Positions 33,358-42,773 of a stretch of 64,000 bases of DNA are shown one piece after another (the first letter of the stretch is position 1; the number at the start of each line of letters is the position of its first letter). The position numbers were made by a program, and so were the translations under genes. The notes beneath the pieces are model-generated. The model did not search any database. It worked only from the letters and a program-made list of their open reading frames with translations, and was not told the origin of the DNA. This DNA comes from Streptomyces sp. TBY4 (GTDB taxonomy: Bacteria; Actinomycetota; Actinomycetes; Streptomycetales; Streptomycetaceae): NCBI RefSeq assembly GCF_024213195.1, contig NZ_JANAVF010000020.1, forward strand, positions 79,452-143,451. The letters run 5' to 3'.

Positions 33358-36029
33358 TGCGCGCACCCTTCCGCACGCGCCGGATCCGGCTGCTGTTCGG
33401 CACGCTCTGCCTGCTGCTGCTCCCCGTGGTCGCCACCTCCGGGCCCGGCGGCCTGGGGCCGCAGGCCGCGTACGCCGCCGGGGAGTCCGGGGGCTCCGAG
33501 GTCACGGTGTCCGGGACCGGCGACTTCGCCGACCTCAAGGTGACCGTCGGCCAGACCCGCAACCTCGTCGGACAGGTCGTCAAGATCTCCTGGACCGGCG
33601 GCAAGCCCACGGTCTCCGACACCAACTACAGCGCCAACTACCTCCAGATCATGCAGTGCTGGGGGGACGAGCCCACCGGACCCGGCACCGACCAGTGCCA
33701 GTTCGGCGCCTCCTCCGCCCTCGGTTCGGGCTCCGGCCAGGCCGGGGCCTACACCAACACCCGCCAGCTCAACTACGGGGCCAACCTGCAGGACTCGGAG
33801 AAGGAGCCGCTGCCGCCCCCCACTCCGAGCGGGATCTCGTACGCCCCCTTCCGTACGGTCGGCGGGGACCCGGTCACTCCGGGCAACTGGAACGAGTTCT
33901 ACGACGTCAACAGCACCAACGAGGTGCCGTACGCCCGCACCAACGCCCGCGGCTCCGGCGAGGTCTGGTTCGAGACCCAGACCGCCATCGAGGCCCCCGG
34001 CCTCGGCTGCGGTTCCGCGCTCCCCGGCTCCCAGGTCGCCGCCACCGGACGGGGCTGCTGGCTGGTGATCGTGCCGCGCGGAGAGAAGGAGGTCGACGGC
34101 AGCCCGCACACCGCGCAGTCCAGCGGCCAGCTCCAGTCCTCCCCGCTCAGCCCGGCCAACTGGAAGCAGCGCATCCTCGTCCCGCTCGGCTTCGAACCCC
34201 TGGGCAGCTTCTGCCCGATCGGCGCCGAGGAACGCGGCACCATCGGCAGCGAGATGGCCGCCGAGGCCGTCACCCGCTGGCAGCCCGCCCTGTGCCAGAC
34301 CGGCGGCAAGGCCATCTACGGCTACGCCCAGGTCCCCGACGAGACCGCCCGCGTCAAACTGCTCTCCGGCACCCCCGGAATGGTCTTCCTCGGCCGGCCC
34401 GCCCCGGCCGACCCCGACCGCAAACCCGTCTACGCGCCCGTGGCCCTCTCCGGCATCACCATCGGCTTCTTCATCGAGAGCCAGGCCGGGTTCACGGCGA
34501 CACCCGAGGTCAAGGCCCGCAACGGCATCCGGCTCGGCAGCCTGCGGCTGACCCCCAGGCTGGTGGCGAAGCTGCTGACCGAGTCCTACCAGGACGGAAA
34601 CTCACGCTTCGCCGACAGCACCGCGAAGAACCCGGTGAACCTGGGCCACGACCCGGAGTTCATGAAGCACAACCCCGAGTACGCGGGACTGGACTTCCCC
34701 AACAAGCTCGGTGACGCCCTGGTCCCGCAGCCGCTCGCCGACACCACCCGGCAGCTGTGGGACTGGGTGTCCCGCGACCCGGCCGCCCGGGAGTTCCTCG
34801 ACGGCGCGCCCGACAACACGGGTGCGCACGGGGACCCCTCGTACGCCGGCATGGCCGTGAACCCGAACTACCGGGGTCTCGCCGTGCCGTTGGACACCTT
34901 CCCCAAGAGCGACCCGTACTGCCAGGCCTTCCCGGACCACCCCGAGTCCCCGCTCTGCATCCAGGACAAGCACCCCTACGCCACCGACATGCACGCCGCC
35001 GCGCGCGCTTCGAGCCGGGGCGACACCCTGGCCCGTACCTCCTGGGACGCCACCGCGACCCCGCCCGCCTACAAGAAGGACCCGCCGCAGCTCGCCGGCT
35101 CGCGCGCCGTGCTCGCCGTCACCGATACCGCCACCGCCGACCGCTACGGTCTGGTGAGCGCCGAACTCCTCAACGCGGGCGGGAAGTTCGTCGCCCCCGA
35201 GCCGGCCGCGCTCATCGCCGCCGCCAACGCCCGCAAGGCCGGGGCCGACGGGGTCAGTTCCCCCGACCCGGCGGCCGCGGACCCGGCGGCGTACCCGCTC
35301 ACCGTCCTCACCTACGCCGCCACCGTGCCCGCCGACCTCACGGAGGCCGAGGGCAGGGACTACGGCGCCATGCTGGCCTACGCGGCCGGCCAGGGGCAGA
35401 CCCCGGGCGTGGCCGCGGGCAGCCTGCCGCACGGCTACGCCCCGCTGCCGGAGCCGCTGCGCGCCCAGACCCGGGCGGCGGCGCAGCGGGTGAGCACGGA
35501 GGCGGGCAAGAAGCCGGCGCCGACGCCGGAGCCCCCGGCGCCGAGCGCGCCGGCCCCGGGCGGCGCCGGCGGTACGCCGTCCGGCCCGGGCGGGGCGGTG
35601 GCGCCCCCGGCCTCCGGGACGGCCGGTACGGGAACCTCCGGCGCCGCAGGCACGGCGGCGGGCGGCGGCTCCGCCGCGCCCGGCCCCGCCCCGGCCTCGC
35701 CCAGCGCCCCGGCCGCGGCGGCCACGGGCGGCCCGGGGACCACCGGCGGCTCGGGCGCCCCGGCCGCACAGGCGGCCGGGACCACACCGGCCTGGGCCGT
35801 CGGAGCCATCCGCAACGTCCTGCTGATCTGCCTCGTGGTCGGGGCTCTCGCGGCCTTCGCGGGACCGCTGCTCCCGCGCCTGCTGCCCCCGGCCCTGTCG
35901 TGGCTGCGGTCGCTGCGCGCCGCCGGGGGAGTCCCCGCGGCGTCCGGCGGGCCCGCGGACCTTCCGGCGGACTGGGCGACCCACAAGAAGGCCGGCCCCA
36001 GGGACTGGAGTCCGCCGGACCAGGACTGA
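33357..36029 (+). CDS. Large membrane-anchored divergent PstS-like protein
   Basis: 890 residues, sharing 1 nt with the previous gene (TGATG). The signal peptide is RIRLLFGTLCLLLLPVVATS. A first extracellular region begins EVTVSGTGDFADLKVTVGQT and contains several cysteines. The later part resembles PstS: APVALSGITIGFFIES, RLTPRLVAKLLTESY, and near residues 645-700 YPLTVLTYAATVPADLTEAE and GYAPLPEPLRAQ, like PstS C-termini. A Pro/Ala/Gly stalk, a membrane helix (NVLLICLVVGALAAFAGPLL) and a charged tail follow. The same stalk-plus-anchor plan as the neighbour suggests they work together. The ligand and the N-terminal domain role are unknown. Confidence 0.75.
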   Translation: MRAPFRTRRIRLLFGTLCLLLLPVVATSGPGGLGPQAAYAAGESGGSEVTVSGTGDFADLKVTVGQTRNLVGQVVKISWTGGKPTVSDTNYSANYLQIMQCWGDEPTGPGTDQCQFGASSALGSGSGQAGAYTNTRQLNYGANLQDSEKEPLPPPTPSGISYAPFRTVGGDPVTPGNWNEFYDVNSTNEVPYARTNARGSGEVWFETQTAIEAPGLGCGSALPGSQVAATGRGCWLVIVPRGEKEVDGSPHTAQSSGQLQSSPLSPANWKQRILVPLGFEPLGSFCPIGAEERGTIGSEMAAEAVTRWQPALCQTGGKAIYGYAQVPDETARVKLLSGTPGMVFLGRPAPADPDRKPVYAPVALSGITIGFFIESQAGFTATPEVKARNGIRLGSLRLTPRLVAKLLTESYQDGNSRFADSTAKNPVNLGHDPEFMKHNPEYAGLDFPNKLGDALVPQPLADTTRQLWDWVSRDPAAREFLDGAPDNTGAHGDPSYAGMAVNPNYRGLAVPLDTFPKSDPYCQAFPDHPESPLCIQDKHPYATDMHAAARASSRGDTLARTSWDATATPPAYKKDPPQLAGSRAVLAVTDTATADRYGLVSAELLNAGGKFVAPEPAALIAAANARKAGADGVSSPDPAAADPAAYPLTVLTYAATVPADLTEAEGRDYGAMLAYAAGQGQTPGVAAGSLPHGYAPLPEPLRAQTRAAAQRVSTEAGKKPAPTPEPPAPSAPAPGGAGGTPSGPGGAVAPPASGTAGTGTSGAAGTAAGGGSAAPGPAPASPSAPAAAATGGPGTTGGSGAPAAQAAGTTPAWAVGAIRNVLLICLVVGALAAFAGPLLPRLLPPALSWLRSLRAAGGVPAASGGPADLPADWATHKKAGPRDWSPPDQD

Positions 36030-36052
36030 GGTCCGCGTCCCGTCCCCGCCCG

Positions 36053-36104
36053 TCCCGAATCCCGGTCCCGAATCCCGGTCCCGGCTCCCGGTCCCGAATT
36101 CCGG
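36053..36104. repeat. 13-bp tandem repeat, four units
   Basis: Four head-to-tail units of TCCCGAATCCCGG (units 1 and 2 identical, 3 and 4 with one or two changes) lie just after the stop of the large PstS-like gene, in the 209-bp gap before the next gene. The remainder of the gap probably holds a promoter, but no clear boxes were found. Confidence 0.8.
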
Positions 36105-36238
36105 TCCCTGTTCAAGGTCGCACGACGAAAGGAAGGTGATGCCCGGCGACAACCGTCTGACCAATCCGCGCCAACGGAACTTCATCCCACGCGCGCCGGG
36201 CACCACCCGGGCGCAGCCTAGCTGAGGGGTCACCCCAA

Positions 36239-37231
36239 GTGAACAAGAAGAAAATCGCCTTCGGCGTCTCGGCCTTCGCTCTCGCGGCGACCATGGCCGG
36301 AGCCGGCCTCGCCGCCGCCGACCCGTCGGGCCCGCCGCAGTACCGCCAGCTCTCCGGCGTCGGCTCCGACACCACCCAGGACGTCATGAACGGCATGGCC
36401 GCGGCCATCACCGTGGGCGGCCAGAAGGTCATCGGCTCCTACGACTCCACCGGCTCCGCCAACATCACCACCAAGGACCCGGCCAACGGCAACTGCACCA
36501 TGGCCCGCCCGAACGGCTCGGGCGCCGGCCGCTCCGCGCTGCTCACCTCCCTCCAGGCGAACAACGGCTGTCTGGACTTCGCCCGTTCCTCCTCGCTGAA
36601 CCTGGCGGCGGCGGCACCGGGCCTGACCTACGTGCCCTTCGCGGTCGACGGCGTCACCTACGCCATCACCCCCGGTTCGGCGATCCCGCGCAAGCTGTCG
36701 CTGACCGACCTGAAGGCGATCTACCACTGCGACCCGAACTACGTGGGCCAGGGCCCCAACTACGCCATGACGGTCTACCTGCCGCAGGCCGGCTCGGGCA
36801 CCCGCGGCTTCTGGGAGTCCCAGATGGGGATCACGGACGCCGACGTCGTCGCGGGCGTCTACCCCTGCATCAAGGACAAGAAGGGCACCACCCCGGTGCA
36901 GGAGCACGACGGCCGCCTCCTCGACGACAAGTCGATCGTGCCGTTCTCCATCGCCCAGTACCAGTCGCAGTCCTCGCAGACCATCGCGGACCTGCGCGGC
37001 CGCGCCATCCTCGGCACCATCGACGGCACCGCGCCCACCGTCCTCAACAGCGGGTTCGGCGTGAAGCGCGACGTCTACAACGTGATCCCGACCAGCAAGG
37101 TCGCCACGGCTCCGTGGAGCACGGTCTTCGTCGGCGCCAACTCCGAGATCTGCAAGCAGACCTCGGTGATCAACACGTACGGCTTCGCCACCAGCCCGAA
37201 CTGTGGCGACATCACCAAGCAGACTCCCTGA
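36239..37231 (+). CDS. Secreted PstS-like substrate-binding protein
   Basis: A 330-residue exported protein with a signal peptide (KKKIAFGVSAFALAATMAGA, cleaved near AAAD) and no anchor. The binding domain begins YRQLSGVGSDTTQDVMNGMA, has a YDSTGS loop, FAVDGVTYAI, LSLTDLKAIYHCDPNYVG and a LPQAGSGTRGFW ligand loop, all in PstS order. It is therefore the soluble third PstS-like protein of the cluster. The GTG at 36239 lies close to GGGGTCACCCC with only a modest ribosome site. The next gene starts 38 nt later. Confidence 0.82.
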   Translation: MNKKKIAFGVSAFALAATMAGAGLAAADPSGPPQYRQLSGVGSDTTQDVMNGMAAAITVGGQKVIGSYDSTGSANITTKDPANGNCTMARPNGSGAGRSALLTSLQANNGCLDFARSSSLNLAAAAPGLTYVPFAVDGVTYAITPGSAIPRKLSLTDLKAIYHCDPNYVGQGPNYAMTVYLPQAGSGTRGFWESQMGITDADVVAGVYPCIKDKKGTTPVQEHDGRLLDDKSIVPFSIAQYQSQSSQTIADLRGRAILGTIDGTAPTVLNSGFGVKRDVYNVIPTSKVATAPWSTVFVGANSEICKQTSVINTYGFATSPNCGDITKQTP

Positions 37232-37269
37232 CCCTGATCGCCGCCCGAGCTTCACATTCTGGAGACGTT

Positions 37270-38844
37270 GTGCTGAAGAACAGAGTTTTGCGGACCATGG
37301 CCCTGGGCGTCGCCGCCGTGACCACCGCCTTCGCGGCGGGTCTGGCCGGGGCGGGCGCCGCGTACGCCGCCCCGATCGGCACCATCGAGATCAACCCGGC
37401 GACCGGCGCGGACACGTCCGGCATCGCGTTCACCACCTCGGCCGCCTGCCCGGAGACCGCCACCAACGTGCTGGTGAAGGTGGAGGGTTCCGGCTTCCCG
37501 GCCGAGGGCCTGAACGTGGTCGGCAACTCGCCCATCGCGACCTACCCGACCGCCGCCAACGGCGGCATGGTCATCCCGCTCACCTCCACCATGCGGGACT
37601 ACGCCAGCCAGGCGGGCTTCACCACCCTGCAGGGCAAGTACGACTTCACCGTGATCTGCCGGACCGCCTTCAACGGCACCAGCCTCGGCGACTACACCGG
37701 CGCGATCTGGTTCACCTCCAACACCACCTACCAGAACACCGACCCGGCGGTGAAGACCGACACCGTCACCTCCCTCGCGGTCACCCCGGCCGGCCCCGCG
37801 CAGGCGGGCACCCCGGTCACCCTCACCGCGGGCGTCACTCCGGCCGGCGCCGGCGGCACCGTCCAGTTCAAGGACGGCGCGGCCGACCTGGGCACCCCGG
37901 TCACCGTGAACAACGGCACCGCGGCGCTCACCACGTCCAACCTCACCGCCGGTACGCACAGCCTGACGGCCGTCTTCACGCCGGCGAGCGCCTCGTACAA
38001 CGGCTCCGCCTCCTCCGCCGTCTCCTACGTGGTCACGGCCGTCCCGGCCGCGACCACCACCACCGCCCTGGCCGTCTCCCCGGCCGGCACGGCGCCGCAG
38101 TTCAGCCCGGTCACCCTGACCGGTACGGTCACCCCCGCGGGCGCGGCGGGATCGGTGAAGTTCACCGACACCGTCGGCGGCTCCACCGTCACCCTGGGCA
38201 CCGTCCCGGTGGCGGCCGGCACCGCGGTCCTGAACACCAGCAGCCTCCCGGTGGGCAACCACTCCTTCACCGCCGTGTTCGTGCCGGCCGACGCGGGCGC
38301 CTTCACCGGCTCCGACTCGGGCGCGATCCCGTACGTGGTGGGCGCCTTCGCCGGTGTCTCCGCCTCCGAGACGATCACCACCACGGTCAACTCGGGCGCG
38401 CTGGCCATCAGCGTCGCCAACCCGCAGGTCACCCTGCCCTCGCCGGTGCTCAACTCCGACGGGGACCTGCTGACCACGGCCGGCTCCATCAACCCGGTCA
38501 CCCTCACCGACACCCGCGCCGGCAACCCCGGCTGGACCGTCAGCGGCCAGGTCACCGACTTCTCCGACGGTGCCACCCACGCCATCAACGGCCAGAACCT
38601 GGGCTGGACCCCGAAGGTCGTCGACAAGGCGCCCGCGCAGACGGTGACGGCCGGCTCCGCCGTCGCCGCCGCCAACGGAGCGGCCGCCGGCGACCCGGGC
38701 ACGGCGGGCCTCAAGTCCGCCCGCACGCTCGCCAACGGCACCGGTCTCGGCACCGCGCACGTCACCGCCGACCTGGCGCTGAACGTCCCGACCTCCACGG
38801 TGGCCGGCACCTACTCCGCCACCCTCACGCTCACCGCCATCTGA
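37270..38844 (+). CDS. Secreted Ig-like repeat protein with WxL-like C-terminal domain
   Basis: 524 residues. The signal peptide is followed by an N-terminal domain (about 35-155: INPATGADTSGIAFTTSAAC, GSGFPAEGLNVVGN, MRDYASQAGFTTLQGKYDF) shared with the LANTG protein encoded downstream. Two Ig-like (Big_3-type) repeats follow (VTLTAGVTPAGAGGTVQFKD; VTLTGTVTPAGAAGSVKFTD). The last 160 residues resemble a WxL domain: TDTRAGNPGWTVSGQVTDF, then LNVPTSTVAGTYSATLTL. The classical second Trp-x-Leu motif is degenerate. WxL domains bind cell wall non-covalently and pair with DUF916 proteins; the next gene encodes one. GTG 37270 follows GGAGA. A strong terminator lies after it. Confidence 0.78.
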   Translation: MLKNRVLRTMALGVAAVTTAFAAGLAGAGAAYAAPIGTIEINPATGADTSGIAFTTSAACPETATNVLVKVEGSGFPAEGLNVVGNSPIATYPTAANGGMVIPLTSTMRDYASQAGFTTLQGKYDFTVICRTAFNGTSLGDYTGAIWFTSNTTYQNTDPAVKTDTVTSLAVTPAGPAQAGTPVTLTAGVTPAGAGGTVQFKDGAADLGTPVTVNNGTAALTTSNLTAGTHSLTAVFTPASASYNGSASSAVSYVVTAVPAATTTTALAVSPAGTAPQFSPVTLTGTVTPAGAAGSVKFTDTVGGSTVTLGTVPVAAGTAVLNTSSLPVGNHSFTAVFVPADAGAFTGSDSGAIPYVVGAFAGVSASETITTTVNSGALAISVANPQVTLPSPVLNSDGDLLTTAGSINPVTLTDTRAGNPGWTVSGQVTDFSDGATHAINGQNLGWTPKVVDKAPAQTVTAGSAVAAANGAAAGDPGTAGLKSARTLANGTGLGTAHVTADLALNVPTSTVAGTYSATLTLTAI

Positions 38845-38860
38845 TCCAGGCGTGAGCCCC

Positions 38861-38902
38861 GGGTCGGAGCGGACCGTGCTGTCCCGCGGTCCGTTCCGAC
38901 CC
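38861..38902 (+). terminator. Stem-loop terminator inside the surface/Pst cluster
   Basis: A 15-bp stem with one mismatch (GGGTCGGAGCGGACC, 38861-38875; partner 38888-38902) and a 12-nt loop, 16 nt after the stop of the Ig/WxL-like gene. It would reduce read-through into the DUF916, sortase-like and pstB genes, dividing the cluster into expression units. Confidence 0.7.
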
Positions 38903-38955
38903 GCCCCTGACACCTGGACCCGCCGCACCCCTTCCCCGGATCGGACGCCCGAGCC

Positions 38956-40974
38956 ATGAACCCCACCGTCCCCGCCGCCCGGCGCGGCCGCCGCCCCGGC
39001 CGGCAGGCCGGGTCCGCCCCGTCCCCCTCCCTGCTGCTCACCCTGCTCGCGCTCGCCGGGCTGCTCGCGCTGGTCGCAGTGGCGCCCGCGCGGGCCGCGA
39101 CCGCGGCCCCGGCCGCTCCCGGGGAGGACCGCAAGTCCACCTTCGGCGTGCAGCCCGCCGGGCCGAAGGGGCCCGACGCCCGGCCCCACTTCTCCTACGG
39201 GGTCACCGGCGGAGCCACGACCCGCGACCAGATCGCCATCTGGAACTACGGCGAGGAACCGCTCACCCTCGATGTCTACGCGAGCGACGCGGTCAACACC
39301 GCCGACGGAGGCTTCGACCTGCTCCCGGCCGGCCAGGCCCCGAAGGACGCGGGCAGCTGGATCAAGCTGGACAAGGACAAGGTGACCGTCCCGCCCAAGG
39401 GCAACGTCGTCGTCCCCTTCACCGTCACCGTCCCCCGCGAGGTCACCCCCGGGGACCACACCGGCGGCATCGTCGCCTCGCTCGCCTCCGGGGCCCAGGA
39501 CGGCCAGGGCAACAAGGTCAAGCTGGACCAGCGGGTCGGCGCCCGCGTCTACGTCCGCGCCGCCGGGACCCTCACCCCGCGCCTGGAGGTGCAGGAGGTC
39601 TCCGCCTCGTACGAGGGCTCCGCGATCCCCTTCGCCGACGGCTCGGCGACCGTCACGTACACCCTGCGCAACACCGGCAACGTACGGCTCGGCGCCCGGC
39701 AGGCCGTGCGCGTCAACGGCCTGTTCGGCACCTCCGTCACCGCCTCCGGCGCGAAGGACCTCGGCGACCTGCTGCCCGGCACCTCGCTGACGATCACCGC
39801 CAAGGCCGACGGAGTGGCCCAGGTGCTGCGGTCCTCCGCCGTCGTCTCCGTCCAGCCGGTCGCCGCCCGCGACGGCGTGGACCCCAAACTCCCCTCCCTG
39901 ACCCGCTCGGTGTCGCTGTGGACGGTCCCGTGGGCGCTGCTCGCGCTGGTCCTCGTGATCACCGGGGGCGGGCTGTGGGTGTGGCGCCGCAGGCGCCTGG
40001 CCCGGGCCGCGGCCTCCGCCGCCGCGTCGGCCCGGCGGCGCGCCACTTCCGATACGCCAGAACGCCAGAACGCCAAGAAGGAGTCCATCGTGCAGTTCAC
40101 CCGCCCCAGCCGGCGATCCGCGGCAGGTGTCGCCACCGCGGCCGCCGCCGCCCTCGTGGGCCTGGCCCTGACCGGGCCGACGGCGGCCCACGCCGCCCCG
40201 GCCGGCACGGCGAAGATCAACCCGGCCACCGGCAACGACGGCAGCAGCATCGACGTGACCACGTCGGGCGCCTGCCCGGAGCCCACCACGTACGTCCTGG
40301 TCACGGTGGCCGGCAAGGGCTTCCCGGCCGAGGGCCTCAACGCGGTCGGGAACGCGCCCATCACCACCTACCCGCCGACGTCGACGGGCGCCTTCACCGT
40401 CCCGCTGACGACGACCATGCGGGACTACGCCAACCAGGCCGGCTTCAGCACCCTCGAAGGCCGCTACGACCTGACGATCGTGTGCCGCCAGGCCTTCGGC
40501 ACGGAGACCTACGGGACCTTCGCGGCCTCCCTGTGGTTCACCTCCAACACCGAGTACACGACGACGGACCCGGGCACGGGCAACCCGACGCCCACCCCCA
40601 CGCCGAGCCCCACCCCGACCCGGACCCCCACGCCGACCCCGACGCCGACCGCAACGCCCACTCCGACGCCGACCGCCACCCCCACCCCGACCCCCACGGA
40701 GACGGCGTCCCCGACCCCGACCCCGACCGACACCCCCTCCCCGTCCGCGTCGGCCTCCACCGGGACGACCACGGGCAGCGGCGGCAGCGTGGGCGTCTCC
40801 ACCAACGTCACGGGCGGATCCTCGGGCGGCTCGGGCGGCCCCGGCGGCGGCCTGGCCAACACCGGCGCCGACACCACCACGCTCGGCCTGCTCGCCGGAG
40901 GCCTCGTCCTCACCGGCGGCGCGCTCGTCTGGTGGGTCCGCCGCCGCGGCCTGCTGACCTTCTCGGGCAACTGA
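38956..40974 (+). CDS. DUF916 (WxL-interacting) protein fused in frame to a LANTG-anchored protein
   Basis: A single 672-residue frame. Part one: signal peptide, DUF916-type domain (TFGVQPAGPKGPDARPHFSY, WNYGEEPLTLDVYASDA, TVPREVTPGDHTGGIVASL), a second Ig-like domain, a membrane helix at about 322-344 and a basic tail. Part two begins at residue 379, where a GTG with a strong ribosome site starts a second signal peptide. It continues with the domain shared with the upstream Ig/WxL-like protein, a Pro/Thr stalk, LANTG at 633-637, a membrane helix and Arg-rich tail. In Firmicutes these parts are separate proteins. Here no stop codon separates them, so a fused protein, two proteins, or both could be made. 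Confidence 0.75.
   Translation: MNPTVPAARRGRRPGRQAGSAPSPSLLLTLLALAGLLALVAVAPARAATAAPAAPGEDRKSTFGVQPAGPKGPDARPHFSYGVTGGATTRDQIAIWNYGEEPLTLDVYASDAVNTADGGFDLLPAGQAPKDAGSWIKLDKDKVTVPPKGNVVVPFTVTVPREVTPGDHTGGIVASLASGAQDGQGNKVKLDQRVGARVYVRAAGTLTPRLEVQEVSASYEGSAIPFADGSATVTYTLRNTGNVRLGARQAVRVNGLFGTSVTASGAKDLGDLLPGTSLTITAKADGVAQVLRSSAVVSVQPVAARDGVDPKLPSLTRSVSLWTVPWALLALVLVITGGGLWVWRRRRLARAAASAAASARRRATSDTPERQNAKKESIVQFTRPSRRSAAGVATAAAAALVGLALTGPTAAHAAPAGTAKINPATGNDGSSIDVTTSGACPEPTTYVLVTVAGKGFPAEGLNAVGNAPITTYPPTSTGAFTVPLTTTMRDYANQAGFSTLEGRYDLTIVCRQAFGTETYGTFAASLWFTSNTEYTTTDPGTGNPTPTPTPSPTPTRTPTPTPTPTATPTPTPTATPTPTPTETASPTPTPTDTPSPSASASTGTTTGSGGSVGVSTNVTGGSSGGSGGPGGGLANTGADTTTLGLLAGGLVLTGGALVWWVRRRGLLTFSGN
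40090..40974 (+). CDS. Nested LANTG-anchored surface protein from internal GTG start
   Basis: Within the DUF916 frame, GTG 40090 is preceded by AAGAAGGAG at ideal spacing and begins VQFTRPSRRSAAGVATAAAA, a complete signal peptide ending AHAAP. The 294-residue product has one globular domain (NPATGNDGSSIDVTTSGACP ... FPAEGLNAVGN), a Pro/Thr repeat stalk, a sortase-type signal LANTG, a membrane helix and RRRG tail. LAxTG motifs are used by class E sortases of actinomycetes. Independent translation is inferred from the ribosome site and signal peptide. Confidence 0.6.
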   Translation: MQFTRPSRRSAAGVATAAAAALVGLALTGPTAAHAAPAGTAKINPATGNDGSSIDVTTSGACPEPTTYVLVTVAGKGFPAEGLNAVGNAPITTYPPTSTGAFTVPLTTTMRDYANQAGFSTLEGRYDLTIVCRQAFGTETYGTFAASLWFTSNTEYTTTDPGTGNPTPTPTPSPTPTRTPTPTPTPTATPTPTPTATPTPTPTETASPTPTPTDTPSPSASASTGTTTGSGGSVGVSTNVTGGSSGGSGGPGGGLANTGADTTTLGLLAGGLVLTGGALVWWVRRRGLLTFSGN

Positions 40975-41018
40975 CCACCCCTGCCGCCTCATCCGCTTCC
41001 GCATCCGGAGAAGACACG

Positions 41019-41918
41019 ATGACAGCCACCTCCACCCCGCCGGTGGACGTGCGCCCCGACCCCGCCGGAGCCCCCGGGGCACCGGCGGGGCGTACGGGCC
41101 CACCCGGCCTGTGGGCCACCGGCGCGGCCCTGGCCATCCTGGGCGCCCTGCTCCTCGGCTTCGTCGCGGAGGTCGGGCCGCTGGGACACCTCCGCCACGA
41201 GCGGGACCGCCGGGTGGGGTACGCGCAGCTGCGGGAACAACTCGCCAACGCCACCGCGCCGTTGGGGCCGGCCGAACCGGGTGCCCCCGTCGCCCTGCTG
41301 GAGATCCCGCAGATCGGACTGCGCGAAGTGGTCCGAGAGGCGACCACCTCCGGGGTCCTGGCCTCCGGACCCGGTCACCGGCGCGACACGGTCCTGCCCG
41401 GCCAGCCCGGCACGAGCATCCTCATGGGCCGGCAGGCGGGCTACGGCGGCCCCTTCGCGCACATCGAGGACCTGGAGCGCGGGGAGACCTTCCGGGTCGT
41501 CACCGGCCAGGGCGAGCACACGTACAAGGTGCTCGGCGTCCGCCGCGCCGGCGACCCGCAGCCGGCCGGGCCGGCCGCGGGCACGGCCCTGCTCACCCTG
41601 ATGACCGCGGACGGCACCCCGTACATGCCGAAGGGGGTGGTGCACGTCGACGCCGAACTCACCACGCCCGTACAGCAGTCGGGCGGCCGCACCCCGGGGC
41701 GGCTCGCCGCGGACGAGGCCCCGCTCGGGAGCCAGACCTCGGCATGGTTCCCGCTGGTCCTGTGGGCGCAGGCGCTGCTGCTCGCCGCCGCGGCCCTGGC
41801 CTGGGCGCGGATCCGCTGGGGCCGCGCGCACACCTGGCTGGTCGGCTTCCCGGTGCTGGCCGCCCTCGGCCTGGCGGTCGCCGACCAGGCCGCCCTCCTC
41901 CTGCCCAACCTCCTGTGA
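41019..41918 (+). CDS. Sortase-fold protein lacking catalytic residues
   Basis: 299 residues: one N-terminal membrane helix (LWATGAALAILGALLLGFVA), a sortase-like domain, then two C-terminal helices. The domain keeps the sortase scaffold: LLEIPQIGLREVVRE, GPGHRRDTVLPGQPGTSIL, YGGPFAHIEDLERGETFRV and ALLTLMTADG. The position of the catalytic His (normally G-H-R) is G137-R138-Q139. The catalytic Cys (normally T-C) is replaced by Ala197. The usual Arg near the end is also not evident. It therefore should not perform transpeptidation. I recall a family of such sortase-like proteins in actinomycetes, without known role. ATG 41019 follows CCGGAGAAG. Confidence 0.8.
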   Translation: MTATSTPPVDVRPDPAGAPGAPAGRTGPPGLWATGAALAILGALLLGFVAEVGPLGHLRHERDRRVGYAQLREQLANATAPLGPAEPGAPVALLEIPQIGLREVVREATTSGVLASGPGHRRDTVLPGQPGTSILMGRQAGYGGPFAHIEDLERGETFRVVTGQGEHTYKVLGVRRAGDPQPAGPAAGTALLTLMTADGTPYMPKGVVHVDAELTTPVQQSGGRTPGRLAADEAPLGSQTSAWFPLVLWAQALLLAAAALAWARIRWGRAHTWLVGFPVLAALGLAVADQAALLLPNLL

Positions 41919-41929
41919 ACGAGGCCGTG

Positions 41930-42748
<819 letters not shown>

Positions 42749-42773
42749 CCCGGCAGCTCCGCCCGGTGGCGGA

